DNA of 64,000 nt from JAFAGX01 sp035623255 (GTDB taxonomy: Bacteria; Acidobacteriota; Terriglobia; Terriglobales; Acidobacteriaceae), in NCBI GenBank assembly GCA_035623255.1, contig DASPTU010000098.1:16035-80034 (forward strand), in the 5' to 3' direction. A program made the translations under genes and the position numbers. Numbering within the stretch: the first letter of the stretch is position 1; the number at the start of each line of letters is the position of its first letter. The notes under the pieces were generated by a model. It was given only the letters and a program-made list of their open reading frames with translations, was not told where the DNA came from and did no database searches. Shown piece by piece: positions 17,397 through 26,347 of the stretch.

Positions 17397-18026
17397 TTAG
17401 TCGCAATCCGGCGGCATCGCGGCGATCGCAGATTCAGAGTCACACGGTTTCTTATTCTTTGCTGGTTCGAGGCTGGATGGGCGATTGTAGCGAAGCACCC
17501 AGAGCCCCTCATTATTGGTCAAATAGATGAGACCGTGCGCGCCATCCGGGAGCAGACTGGTAACACCGGTAAATTCCTGCAAAGTTTTGGGATTGCGCGG
17601 ATCGCTAAGGTCCAGGATCCGAACCGTCTCGCTTGGGTGGTTGCTGCTGGTGATTGTCGTTGGTTTCTTCTCGGGGCTTTCTGCGATTGCCACGTCCGGG
17701 CTGACCATTTCAAGATTACCGGCCGTTGCTTGATTCGCTGCCGCAGTGCGCTTCAGCAAATTCGGCTTATCGGGCTTGGTGACATCTACAACCATGAAGC
17801 CTTGCTTTAAAGCCTGTTGCACGTAGAGATAGTGCCTCCCATTTTCTCTCTGTAGCAACATCTGACTGCCGGTTGGTTGGGGGAGGGGAAGGTGAGCAAT
17901 CACAGTTGCAGGAACATCTGTAGATTTGGGCGGCTCGTCTTTCGCGGCCGCTAGAGAAAGAACGCCTGGCGTGAGTGCCAAGGCCAGCGAAGTTCCACTA
18001 AGAATCGCGGCTCGAATAGATCCCAT
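17397..18026 (-). CDS. Secreted LVIVD-like beta-propeller fragment protein
   Basis: 209 residues. N-terminal signal peptide (LALALTPGVLSLAAA). The mature part has repeats of the type GFMVVDVTKPDKPNLL and VRILDLSDPRNPKTLQEF, which match the LVIVD/YVTN-like propeller blade pattern (hydrophobic-D-hydrophobic-S/T-x-P-x-x-P). Only two or three blades fit, so it cannot close a full propeller alone. It follows the lipoprotein gene on the same strand, separated by about 110 bases containing a hairpin. Function unknown, probably extracytoplasmic binding. Confidence 0.6.
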   Translation of the reverse strand: MGSIRAAILSGTSLALALTPGVLSLAAAKDEPPKSTDVPATVIAHLPLPQPTGSQMLLQRENGRHYLYVQQALKQGFMVVDVTKPDKPNLLKRTAAANQATAGNLEMVSPDVAIAESPEKKPTTITSSNHPSETVRILDLSDPRNPKTLQEFTGVTSLLPDGAHGLIYLTNNEGLWVLRYNRPSSLEPAKNKKPCDSESAIAAMPPDCD

Positions 18027-18094
18027 GGTTACCCCGCACTCGTCGGATTAACGTTGTCAGGCACTATATCACGGTGCCGCCGCGACAGAGATCG

Positions 18095-18127
18095 GGAGGT
18101 CCGGATCTAGCCGAGATCGGGACCTCC
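18095..18127. terminator. Hairpin downstream of propeller lipoprotein gene
   Basis: GGAGGTCC at 18095-18102 pairs with GGACCTCC at 18120-18127 around a 17-base loop; GAGATCGGGA also occurs twice here. It starts about 10 bases past the stop of the 18138-20132 gene in its direction of transcription. There is no T run, so it may be an attenuator or mRNA-stabilising hairpin rather than a simple intrinsic terminator. Confidence 0.5.
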
Positions 18128-18137
18128 GGGTTCCGGG

Positions 18138-20132
18138 TTATTGTTCTGCGAAGACGCCGATACAACCATTGCTACTTTGTGAAGTGCATATACCGCCGGC
18201 TTGCAGCGGCACAAACGCGTGATTGCTGCTCGAGTCAACTGCGACGCTGTGAGAGTTGGTATTCGTCGTAACGTTTTCCAGCCAATCGTGCGTTTTGGCA
18301 TCGATCACTCCCAGAACGGGCCCATTCGGCATGTCGCGCGCCGCAAGGTAGTACCGGTTATCGCCCGGGTTGTACCAGACTTCGTCAACGCCGCCGACCT
18401 TGTCGATGGTCGCAATAATGTTGCCCGAAGTTCCGTCGATAATGTACTCGTTCGGTGAGAAGGCCTCGCCATCATGATCGGCGCAACCGACCAGGAACTC
18501 GTTGCCGGGTCCCTGAACGATGCTCGTGGGCATGCAGTTCTGCACAACAAACGTATTCACCACGACGGGTCCGTTGGGATTGCCGAGACGCGGGTTAATC
18601 GAGTCGATGCAGCCAATGTTCGTGGCCGTGGGAATGCAGTTTCCATTGGTCTCCAGCAGCATCCCCGTGTTGGAATTCCAGGCCATGCCACCTAAACCAG
18701 CTGGCGCGATAGAACCAGCGCAATTGCTACCTGGTGTTGCCTGATTGCAAAAGGCGCCCGTCGTCTGATCAATGAGCGGCCCGTGATGGCAGGGGATGGT
18801 GAATGGAGCACCCGTGGGTAGGGTACCGAAAGCGGCAAGACCGAGCGCTGGGTCGGCATCAGCGGCCCCTCCGGAGACTCCGCTAAAAACGTGGGGGTTT
18901 GAAGGATCCGGACATGGGAAGGTCGCCCCAACGTTGTCCACTGGGACGCCAGGATTCAGTCCAACTCCGCCTGAAGCAGCGCCACCCGCGCCGTCATAGT
19001 AGACTTGCCCGATAATGCAGCTCGGCGGATTGAAGGAAGTTCCTGCCACGCCTGGATCCAACACCGGCGCCGGTCCGAACCCTGCGATCCCAACTGTTCC
19101 CGGGAGACCAGTTCCAGACCCCTGAAGGGGATATCCGAACGGCCCGCCCGGCACCGACGGGAAAGGATAGGTTTGAGTGGCAGCACTGTATCCCGGAGGG
19201 TAAGGCCCGTATGCCAGCGTCGGTACCAGCGGCAGGCAATGACTGGTTCTGGCGACTACACCCGACATGTCAATAAACGTGACAAACGGCAACCCCGGGT
19301 CTCCATTAATCACAGCCAACACCTGATGGGCCGGGTCGTATGCCATTTCGTCGGCGCGGTCGTCACCACAATCCGCGGCGGAACCGGCCTCGCCGTTCCA
19401 GGAGGCGATGCATCCCGAGATCCCCTGCGGACCATCGTAACTCCCTGAGACACCCGTCGGGATCATGGCAATGGCAGTCGGGGGAGTGGTTGTCAGATCA
19501 AACACGGCGACGGTCGCATTGCCCACCGCCGTGAACAACGTCTTGCCGTCGGGCGTAACCTCTTCTCCGTCCGGGCCTGACATGGGGTTCACGCCGTTGG
19601 CGCGGGCAGCGCAGCATTGGGCACCAGGAAATCCGCCGAAATTGCCGTTGGGCCCGAAACCGCTGGCCAAGTGGAAGGTCGGCCCCGGAGGGGTGGCTGC
19701 GGACATATCGCTTCGGCAGCCGAAGCGGGTGAAGTTGCCGAACACGTCAACGTTCGGCGGTATAATCGGATTCCCAGCCGCATCCTTAATACATGGACTG
19801 GCCTGGTCGCCGGCCTCCGTGACAGCATTGCTTCCCTGGATGGCATTGATGGCGATATTGTTGACCGTATCCACCACCACCACCGCCAAGCCGATACGGT
19901 CCGAAACGTAGTCGCGGTGCGTAGCTGAATTGATCCAGCTTATGTCGAAGGAGTTGAAGGGACCGCCGGGTTCGCCGGTGGGGTTGTGCTCGGGCACCGG
20001 TATGTTAAGGATATCCGCATAGCCGTCAGCTGTCGTAGTACCGCACACTGGACAACCGGCGACGTTGCCGCAGCCGCTAGCGATCACAAACAATGCGGTG
20101 AGAAGAACAGTCATCAGAATCCGGGATCTCAT
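18138..20132 (-). CDS. Large secreted lipoprotein, propeller-like
   Basis: 664 residues. Lipoprotein signal: LLTALFVIASGC puts the lipidated Cys near residue 21. The mature chain is rich in Gly, Pro, Asn and Cys (CPVCG, CCAARANG, several Cys pairs) and contains propeller-like stretches: EVTPDGKTLFTAVGNATVAVFDL, VLAVINGDPGLPFVTFID, and HSVAVDSSSNHAFVPL near the C-terminus. This suggests a surface or periplasmic beta-propeller stabilised by disulfides. No enzymatic motif recognised. It lies about 80 bases downstream of the porin gene and may be cotranscribed with it. Confidence 0.6.
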   Translation of the reverse strand: MRSRILMTVLLTALFVIASGCGNVAGCPVCGTTTADGYADILNIPVPEHNPTGEPGGPFNSFDISWINSATHRDYVSDRIGLAVVVVDTVNNIAINAIQGSNAVTEAGDQASPCIKDAAGNPIIPPNVDVFGNFTRFGCRSDMSAATPPGPTFHLASGFGPNGNFGGFPGAQCCAARANGVNPMSGPDGEEVTPDGKTLFTAVGNATVAVFDLTTTPPTAIAMIPTGVSGSYDGPQGISGCIASWNGEAGSAADCGDDRADEMAYDPAHQVLAVINGDPGLPFVTFIDMSGVVARTSHCLPLVPTLAYGPYPPGYSAATQTYPFPSVPGGPFGYPLQGSGTGLPGTVGIAGFGPAPVLDPGVAGTSFNPPSCIIGQVYYDGAGGAASGGVGLNPGVPVDNVGATFPCPDPSNPHVFSGVSGGAADADPALGLAAFGTLPTGAPFTIPCHHGPLIDQTTGAFCNQATPGSNCAGSIAPAGLGGMAWNSNTGMLLETNGNCIPTATNIGCIDSINPRLGNPNGPVVVNTFVVQNCMPTSIVQGPGNEFLVGCADHDGEAFSPNEYIIDGTSGNIIATIDKVGGVDEVWYNPGDNRYYLAARDMPNGPVLGVIDAKTHDWLENVTTNTNSHSVAVDSSSNHAFVPLQAGGICTSQSSNGCIGVFAEQ

Positions 20133-20211
20133 CGAATCTCCTCCTGCAATTTCCCTACAGGACTGGGATTGATATCAGTCCTTCGCTGCTACAACGACAC
20201 TCAGGTTGCCG

Positions 20212-21849
20212 CTAGAAGCGGAACTGCAATTCCTGCGTTAGTGCCACGAAATTCTGTGGCAACTGCCCGGTCACGCTGGGCTGGTGCAATTGGTCGATGT
20301 TGACGTTGAACTTGTATTTGATCCAGTAATTCAGATACCAGTTGACTCCGAACGTGATTTCGTCGGTGTGATAGTTGTATTGCGGAACGAACCCTGGTGT
20401 GTAGAAGTTGAGGAAATTAGCGGCCGGTGCATTCGCCTGAATGCCCGAATAGCGAACGCCGATTTCCCAGGCTCCCAAACCGCGTCCTCCGCCACCGGGT
20501 GTGTCAGGACCAAAGAGTGGATGCTTTACGCGTGGCGTGCCGTTTTCAGGTCGTTTTTCGCCAGTCAGCAGGTAAGTCACAGTGCCATTCCAACCTTTGG
20601 CTCCAATCCCCGGGAGGGTCAGGAATCCAAGACCACCGACCTGCTCCGATCCGACTCCGTACCGCTGCTCCTGCATCTGCACGTACTCGCCGCGTGCAGC
20701 AAACGGTCCCGTGATGTAGGTGAAGTCACCTCCGTACCGCTCGATCGGGCCGTTAATGCGGAGCGAGGGGAAGAAGGTATAGGTCTGGTCGGGAAGCAGT
20801 CCGCTGAAGCTGGTGTCGCCGGAAAGACCGCGCGACCGGCTGTGGCTGGCGGATCCGCCAAAGGCAAACTCCTTCAACCGGTTGTTTTTCGATTTTCGGA
20901 ACGGGTAAAAACGTAGCCTTCCGACGAATTCCGGCTCGTTGGTTACATTGGCAGTCACGCCGTTGCGACCGTTGAACGCTCCCGCCCACCACTGGACGGT
21001 GCCACCATCAATGTCTCCGTGCAGCGTTATCCCAGGGCAGCGATAGGCGGTGCCCGGACAAGGATAGAGCAGTGACTGTAATCCGCGCTCGGTGAAGTCC
21101 AGATTGGTAGCGCCCGTCCCTCTTTCGTAGCCAAACGGTTCTTTGAATTGTCCAGCTTGGAACTGGAATTCCGGGATGATTCTGACGTTGAGATAAACAT
21201 CGCGCACGATCGCGCCCGATGTCGCATTCGCGTCGGTGAGAAGGGCAAAATCGAAGTGCGATCCGTAATTGCCCTGGAAACCGAAGCGGGCGCGCCGGAT
21301 CAGAAATGTATCCGCGGGAGCACCGTCACCTTTGTAGGCGCGGTGGTCGATGTCCACGTACCCATACGGGTTGAGATTGAATTGCCCGTCTGCACTCCGA
21401 ATAAAGAAGTGCTCACCATTCCAACCCGCGGTGAGGGGAGGACCGGAGTCTTTCTTGGGGGGCGTCGGAGGCTTGGCCTGGTCCAGCATGAGTGTCGTCG
21501 TCGACGGATCGGGTTCGACAAGAACAGTATTCAGCAGGTGAGCGCCAGTCGCCGATGCAGTTGCTGCAGGCGGAGCCGATGGCGAACTCACCTCGGCCAC
21601 AGGCTTGATCTCGGCGGTCGAAGCGTTGTCCGCAGCCTGCGATTTGCTTTCAATCAGCTTCTGCACCACCGCTTTCAATTGCTCGATCGTCTTCCGTTGC
21701 TCGGCGATCTCTTGCCGCAGTTGGTTCACTTCCTCTTTGCTTGCCACGGAAGACGCGGATGCGGATGTATCCGCAGCTTGCTGAGCCTGAGCCAATGAAC
21801 CGGCGACCAAAAGCGTTCCCAGCACCACATAGCTTGTTAGCGAGCGCAT
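20212..21849 (-). CDS. OprO/OprP-like outer-membrane porin with N-terminal coiled coil
   Basis: 545 residues. Signal peptide (LLVAGSLAQAQQ), then a coiled-coil segment (KEEVNQLRQEIAEQRKTIEQLK) that can trimerise or bind peptidoglycan, a Pro/Ala linker, and a beta barrel ending in an aromatic residue (QFRF), the usual outer-membrane targeting end. Barrel strands such as LNPYGYVDIDHRAYKG and ARFGFQGNYGSHFDFALLTDAN fit the phosphate-selective porin O/P family. GGGAGAGGAA precedes the ATG. Anion selectivity is from the family, not shown here. Probably first gene of a unit with the two propeller proteins. Confidence 0.85.
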   Translation of the reverse strand: MRSLTSYVVLGTLLVAGSLAQAQQAADTSASASSVASKEEVNQLRQEIAEQRKTIEQLKAVVQKLIESKSQAADNASTAEIKPVAEVSSPSAPPAATASATGAHLLNTVLVEPDPSTTTLMLDQAKPPTPPKKDSGPPLTAGWNGEHFFIRSADGQFNLNPYGYVDIDHRAYKGDGAPADTFLIRRARFGFQGNYGSHFDFALLTDANATSGAIVRDVYLNVRIIPEFQFQAGQFKEPFGYERGTGATNLDFTERGLQSLLYPCPGTAYRCPGITLHGDIDGGTVQWWAGAFNGRNGVTANVTNEPEFVGRLRFYPFRKSKNNRLKEFAFGGSASHSRSRGLSGDTSFSGLLPDQTYTFFPSLRINGPIERYGGDFTYITGPFAARGEYVQMQEQRYGVGSEQVGGLGFLTLPGIGAKGWNGTVTYLLTGEKRPENGTPRVKHPLFGPDTPGGGGRGLGAWEIGVRYSGIQANAPAANFLNFYTPGFVPQYNYHTDEITFGVNWYLNYWIKYKFNVNIDQLHQPSVTGQLPQNFVALTQELQFRF

Positions 21850-22360
21850 GTTTCCTCTCCCGAGGTAAGTTGAGGCCTAACCTCCTGCCGAGACGGACGG
21901 AATGTCAGGGCAAGTAAAACGTACGACGCACGCGACGGCGGAGCGGAGAGGCGGCGCCTTCCGGTATGAAAAGCGGACCAGTCCGTAGGGCTGCGGTGTA
22001 CCACGAGTGACCGAGACTTGTCAAGTCGCGTTTTCAATTTGAGAGTGGCGCAATTTTTCCAGCCGGCGATGTCCTAGTCAGTGATGGGCATCACACATGG
22101 TCGCCCGACCTTACCATCCGGCACACGAACCCCCTTATCGTTTTGCTATTGTTCCTTAGATTTTGATAGAAGATTTTTATCAGTGAGATCACAAGAATAA
22201 TCTTGGCCTAGGGGACCACTTCGGCTAGCTTGCATACGGGTTTCGCATTTTGTCGTCTCCACCGTACGTGCAGGATCCGCGTGGCTGGCAGCATTCTTGT
22301 GCAGGCAACAGGGGATCTCGCTCACTCGTCGAACGAATCTCAATGCGGGTATAAGATTAA
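21850..22360. promoter_or_regulatory. 511-base divergent intergenic region
   Basis: No convincing gene. It must hold the promoters of the minus-strand porin and of the plus-strand acyl-CoA ligase. A TATAAG at 22350-22355 lies just 5 bases before the first ATG of the ligase at 22361; if it is the -10 box the transcript would be leaderless or the ATG at 22367 would be used. The 22140-22200 part is AT-rich. Short open frames here show no family signal. Confidence 0.4.
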
Positions 22361-23878
22361 ATGCCTATGACGTTAAAAGCGGTGGAGACGCTGCTGGATG
22401 TTCTGCATTTTGCGGACAGCCATACCGCCTTTGTGCTTCCTGAGCTTGAGGTACGGCTCACGTACGACGGTCTCCGGCAGCAGGTTTTGGGGATGGCTGA
22501 TGCATTAGCTTCGATGGGAATTCAGCCAGGTGATCGAGTGGCGATCGCTTTGCCTAATGGTCTCCCCGCCGTAGTAAGTTTTCTGGCAGCTTCCATCGCC
22601 GGAACGGCCGCCCCGCTGAACCCATCGTACCCTTATGAGGAGTTCCTGTTTTTTCTTCGTGATACCAGCGCCCGGCTTTTGCTCTGCCCGCCGGCAGAAG
22701 CTGAGTACGCTCGCAGTGCGGCCGCGGACTTGGGAATTCCGGTGGTTCCGGTGGAGATGAGCAGTGAAGGAGAGGTCCGCTTAACGGATGCCGCAAAGGA
22801 AATTGCAGCCAAGCCTCCAAACCCAGATGACATCGCACTGATTCTGCACACCAGCGGAAGTACGGGGCGGCCAAAGCGGGTGCCCCTCCGGCATTACAAC
22901 CTGGCTGTTTCGGCGGCAAACATTGCCAATACGTACATGCTTTCGGAAGAGGACGTCTCATTGTGCATCATGCCGCTCTATCACATTCACGGCATCATGG
23001 CCTCGACGATGGCGACGTTATTGTCCGGCGGAACAGTGGTTCTGCCCTCCAAATTCAATCCGTTGGCTTTCTGGCGCCTGGTACGAGAATACGGTGTCAC
23101 CTGGTACTCGGGAGTGCCCACCATGCATAAGCTGATCCTGGCGCGCACCCGCGACCAGGTCAGCGACTCCCGCTCGCTGCGGTTTATTCGATCGTGCAGC
23201 GCGCCGTTTTCTGCGGAGACGATTCACAAAATGGAGGAGATCTTTGGTGTGCCCTTTGTGGAGGCGTACGGAATGACCGAAGCGGCGCATCAGATGACCT
23301 CCAATCCTTTGCCTCCGCGCTGCCGCAAACCGGGTTCGGTAGGGGTGGGAACCGGGATCCGGATCAGCATCATGGATGCGTTCGGCAATCATCTTGGGAC
23401 GGGACAGCGTGGCGAAGTGGTCATTCAAGGCGCGAATGTTTTTCGCGGCTACGAGAACAATCCGGAGGCCAATGCCAAATCATTTGTGAACGGCTGGTTT
23501 CGGACGGGCGATCAAGGCTTTCTGGACGAGGATTGCTACCTGCACCTGACCGGCAGGATCAAAGACATCATCATCCGCGGTGGCGAAAACATTGCACCTC
23601 ATGAAGTCGACGAAGTGCTGCTCAAACATCCCGCAATTGCCAGCGCAGTTACGTTCGGTTTTATGCATCCCACTCTTGGCGAGGAGGTAGCTGCGGCGGT
23701 AGTGCTGCACGAACCCGGCAGCTTGACGGAGTCCACCCTCCTGAAGTATTGCTGTGAACACATGGCCGACTACAAAGCTCCCAAGAAAATCTATTTTGTG
23801 GAAAGCATTCCGACGACGGGTACGGGGAAAATCCGGCGACGCGCAGTGGCGGCTGCGGTACTGGAAGAACAGGGATGA
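22361..23878 (+). CDS. AMP-dependent acyl-CoA synthetase (oxalate/acyl-CoA ligase group)
   Basis: 505 residues. The P-loop-like adenylation motif LILHTSGSTGRPKRVPLRH near 160-180, the EAYGMTEAAHQM motif A5, GWFRTGDQG (A7), and a C-terminal GRIKDIIIRGGENI with a catalytic lysine in TGTGKIRRR. This is a complete ANL-family ligase that forms acyl-adenylate then acyl-CoA. The compact size and overall pattern resemble the AAE3/oxalyl-CoA synthetase branch more than long-chain FadD enzymes; substrate is not proven. Its stop overlaps the start of the following reductase (ATGA), implying coordinated synthesis. Confidence 0.85.
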   Translation: MPMTLKAVETLLDVLHFADSHTAFVLPELEVRLTYDGLRQQVLGMADALASMGIQPGDRVAIALPNGLPAVVSFLAASIAGTAAPLNPSYPYEEFLFFLRDTSARLLLCPPAEAEYARSAAADLGIPVVPVEMSSEGEVRLTDAAKEIAAKPPNPDDIALILHTSGSTGRPKRVPLRHYNLAVSAANIANTYMLSEEDVSLCIMPLYHIHGIMASTMATLLSGGTVVLPSKFNPLAFWRLVREYGVTWYSGVPTMHKLILARTRDQVSDSRSLRFIRSCSAPFSAETIHKMEEIFGVPFVEAYGMTEAAHQMTSNPLPPRCRKPGSVGVGTGIRISIMDAFGNHLGTGQRGEVVIQGANVFRGYENNPEANAKSFVNGWFRTGDQGFLDEDCYLHLTGRIKDIIIRGGENIAPHEVDEVLLKHPAIASAVTFGFMHPTLGEEVAAAVVLHEPGSLTESTLLKYCCEHMADYKAPKKIYFVESIPTTGTGKIRRRAVAAAVLEEQG

Positions 23879-24849
23879 GATTTCTGATTGCGGGAGCCGG
23901 CGCCATCGGAGCTTACATTGGCGCATTGATGGCTCGCGCAGGTTTCGATGTAACCCTCTTCGCACGCGGCCCGCACCTTCAGGCCATGCGGGAACACGGC
24001 GTGCTGGTTAAGAGCTCCTCAGGTGAATTTCAGGCACACCCGAAAATTTCAGGCACGCTTAACGGCATTGGCTCATTTGATGTGGTTTTTCTCGGAGTTA
24101 AAGCCCATAGTCTGCCGCAACTCGCTCCCGACTTAGCTTGCGTGTTGCAGGGCGACACGACGGTCGTGAGCACGCAAAACGGTATTCCCTGGTGGTTCTT
24201 CCAAGGTTTTGGCGGCGAGTGGAACAATCTCCGTTTAGAACGAGTTGATCCCGGTGGAGTGATCTCGGCGGCAATCGATTCGCGCCGGGTTTTAGGATCG
24301 ATTGTTTACTTTTCCGCCGAAATCACCGCGCCGGGCGTCATTCAGCACATCGAGGGCAACCGAATCTCGCTCGGCGAGCCTGACGGAACCCGCTCCGAGC
24401 GCTCCCGGCAGATTGCCGATGCCCTGATTGCCTCCGGCTTGCGGGCCCCGGTGACGGCGCGCATTCGCAGCGAAATCTGGGTCAAGATTCTAGGCAATTT
24501 GGCATTTAATCCGATCAGCGCTCTTACGCGAGCTACCCTGGGACAAATGACAAAAGACCCAGGCGTATGTAACCTGGCGCGACAAATTATGGGCGAAGCC
24601 GCTGACGTGGCGGCACGATTGGGATTAGAGTTACCAATCTCCATCGACCAACGAATAGCCGGTGCAGCGAAGATTGGCGAGCACAAGACGTCGATGCTCC
24701 AAGATCTGGAAGCGGGGCGGCCGATGGAGTTGGAAGCCATCGTGGGCGCGATTGTGGAGCTTGGACAAAGAGTGGGTGTTCCAATGCCGCACACCGAGAC
24801 GGTATATGCGTGCGCGAAGCTGCTGGAACAATGTCGAAATCCGGTCTAG
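23875..24849 (+). CDS. panE: 2-dehydropantoate 2-reductase family protein
   Basis: 324 residues. N-terminal NADPH-binding GAGAIGAYIGALMARAG, the STQNGIPWW substrate-site segment, and the C-terminal ketopantoate-reductase helical domain with KILGNLAFNPISALT and MLQDLEAGRPMELEAIVG. The family reduces 2-dehydropantoate to pantoate in CoA biosynthesis, but many paralogues act on other 2-oxo acids. Being translationally coupled to an acyl-CoA ligase and away from other pan genes makes a catabolic paralogue possible, so the symbol is tentative. Confidence 0.8.
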   Translation: MRFLIAGAGAIGAYIGALMARAGFDVTLFARGPHLQAMREHGVLVKSSSGEFQAHPKISGTLNGIGSFDVVFLGVKAHSLPQLAPDLACVLQGDTTVVSTQNGIPWWFFQGFGGEWNNLRLERVDPGGVISAAIDSRRVLGSIVYFSAEITAPGVIQHIEGNRISLGEPDGTRSERSRQIADALIASGLRAPVTARIRSEIWVKILGNLAFNPISALTRATLGQMTKDPGVCNLARQIMGEAADVAARLGLELPISIDQRIAGAAKIGEHKTSMLQDLEAGRPMELEAIVGAIVELGQRVGVPMPHTETVYACAKLLEQCRNPV

Positions 24850-24880
24850 TTGCTCGTTCTTGCGGCGGAGGGTTAGAGAC

Positions 24881-26239
24881 CTACATTCCCGGCAGTTTCA
24901 TGCCGGCCAGTTTCCGCGCGAAACTCGCCTTGCCCATCTGCTTGAACATTTTTCGCATCTGGGCGTACTGACGAAGCAAATTATTGACTTCCTGGACGCT
25001 GGTTCCGGAGCCACGTGCGATTCGTTTACGCCGGCTGCCATTGATCACTTCGTGATGAATGCGCTCGTGGGCAGTCATCGAATTGATGATCGCCTCGACG
25101 CGATTAATCTGCTTCTCGTCCACTTTGTCCGCGTGCTTCTGTAAACCTGCGAATGGACCGATGCTCGGCAGCATGCCCATGATGTTCTGGATCGATCCCA
25201 TCTTCTTGACTTGGCGCAGTTGATCGCGGAAATCTTCGAGCGAGAAGCCGTCCCCGGCCAGTGCACGGCTCGCCATCTCCTGAGCTTTCTTTTTATCGAC
25301 GTGTTGCTCGGCCTTTTCAATGAGAGAAAGGATGTCGCCCATTCCCAGAATGCGGGATACGATGCGGTCGGGATGAAACGGCTCCAAAGCATCATATTTC
25401 TCACCAATGCCGATGAACTTGATGGGCTGGCCAGTGACCTGTCGAATCGACAGCGCCGCACCTCCTCGTGCGTCCCCGTCCATCTTGGTGAGCACAACAC
25501 CGGTCAGCGAAAGTTTTTTATGAAACTCGTCGGCCGAATTGACTGCGTCCTGGCCGGTCATGGCGTCGGCAACGAACAAAATCTCCTGCGGATTGAGAAG
25601 GCGCTTCAGCGATTGCATCTCGTCCATGAGCTGATCGTCGATGTGCAGACGTCCGGCCGTATCCACGATGAGGACGTCACAGCCACTATTCACGGCCTCG
25701 CGACGGGCCTCTTTGGCGAGACGTTCCACCACTGCCGTGTTTGCCTCAGCCACTTCGCCTTCATAGATATTGGCCTTTACCGATTGTGCGACAACTTTGA
25801 GTTGTTCGCGCGCCGCAGGACGGTAGACGTCCACCGAGACCAATAGGGGCCGGTGTCCGCCATTTTTCAACCAATTTGCAAGTTTGCCTGAGGTAGTCGT
25901 CTTGCCGGAGCCCTGCAGTCCTGCCATCAGCACAACGGTTGGAGGCTGCGAAGCAAATTTCAAGCGCGCGGTGTCCCGGCCGAGAGTCTCGACCAACTCG
26001 TCGCGGACGATCTTGATTACCTGCTCGCCCGGGGAAAGGGCAGTCATGACCTCCTGGCCGACCGCTTTCGCGTGGATGCGATCGATCAGCTGCTTTACGA
26101 CCTTGAAGTTGACGTCTGCTTCGAGAAGTGCAAGGCGGATTTCCCGCAGCGCTTCCTGAATATTCTCGTCATTTAGGACGGCCTGGCCGCGGAGGCTCTT
26201 GAAAGCCCGTTGCAGTTTTTCCTGTAAGTTCTCAAACAT
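24881..26239 (-). CDS. ffh: Signal recognition particle protein
   Basis: 452 residues. N domain helices, then the GTPase: G1 GLQGSGKTTTSGK near 106, DTAGRLHIDDQLM (G3), TKMDGDARGGAAL (G4 region), and the C-terminal M domain (MGMLPSIGPF, then SRRKRIARGSGTSVQEVN and a Met-rich tail), which binds 4.5S RNA and signal sequences. It targets ribosomes making membrane proteins to FtsY. Complete and canonical. The ATG at 26239 follows GGAG. Upstream it has a promoter segment shared with the HEAT-PilZ gene. Confidence 0.97.
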   Translation of the reverse strand: MFENLQEKLQRAFKSLRGQAVLNDENIQEALREIRLALLEADVNFKVVKQLIDRIHAKAVGQEVMTALSPGEQVIKIVRDELVETLGRDTARLKFASQPPTVVLMAGLQGSGKTTTSGKLANWLKNGGHRPLLVSVDVYRPAAREQLKVVAQSVKANIYEGEVAEANTAVVERLAKEARREAVNSGCDVLIVDTAGRLHIDDQLMDEMQSLKRLLNPQEILFVADAMTGQDAVNSADEFHKKLSLTGVVLTKMDGDARGGAALSIRQVTGQPIKFIGIGEKYDALEPFHPDRIVSRILGMGDILSLIEKAEQHVDKKKAQEMASRALAGDGFSLEDFRDQLRQVKKMGSIQNIMGMLPSIGPFAGLQKHADKVDEKQINRVEAIINSMTAHERIHHEVINGSRRKRIARGSGTSVQEVNNLLRQYAQMRKMFKQMGKASFARKLAGMKLPGM

Positions 26240-26251
26240 GAGGAGACATCT

Positions 26252-26272
26252 ATTTTACCAATGTAAGTGGCC
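26252..26272 (-). promoter_or_regulatory. Candidate ffh promoter element shared with 48852-48872
   Basis: A 21-base segment 13-33 bases upstream of the ffh start matches the segment upstream of the HEAT/PilZ gene at 17 of 21 positions, including 10 identical bases GTAAGTGGCC (plus strand). It contains TTAC-N4-GTAA, a dyad, and on the minus strand TAAAAT (26257-26252), which could be the -10 box. It may be a promoter with a shared extended element or an operator. Confidence 0.35.
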
Positions 26273-26305
26273 GTCGATCTCTTGCCTGCCTGACGCAGTG
26301 AACAA

Positions 26306-26337
26306 TCGGGGAATGTTTAATTCGGGGAATGTTTAAT
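26306..26337. repeat. Tandem duplication of a 16-base unit
   Basis: TCGGGGAATGTTTAAT occurs twice head to tail, at 26306-26321 and 26322-26337, immediately before the ATG of the ICMT-family gene at 26348. The repeat may duplicate part of the promoter (each copy ends in TTTAAT) or place GGGGAA ribosome-site-like sequences ahead of the start. Confidence 0.8.
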
Positions 26338-26347
26338 ATGGTAAAAG

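Noticed and set aside
22146..22343. 65-codon minus-strand frame in the porin/ligase intergenic region
   Set aside because: Short, no motif, would sit in the divergent promoter region.
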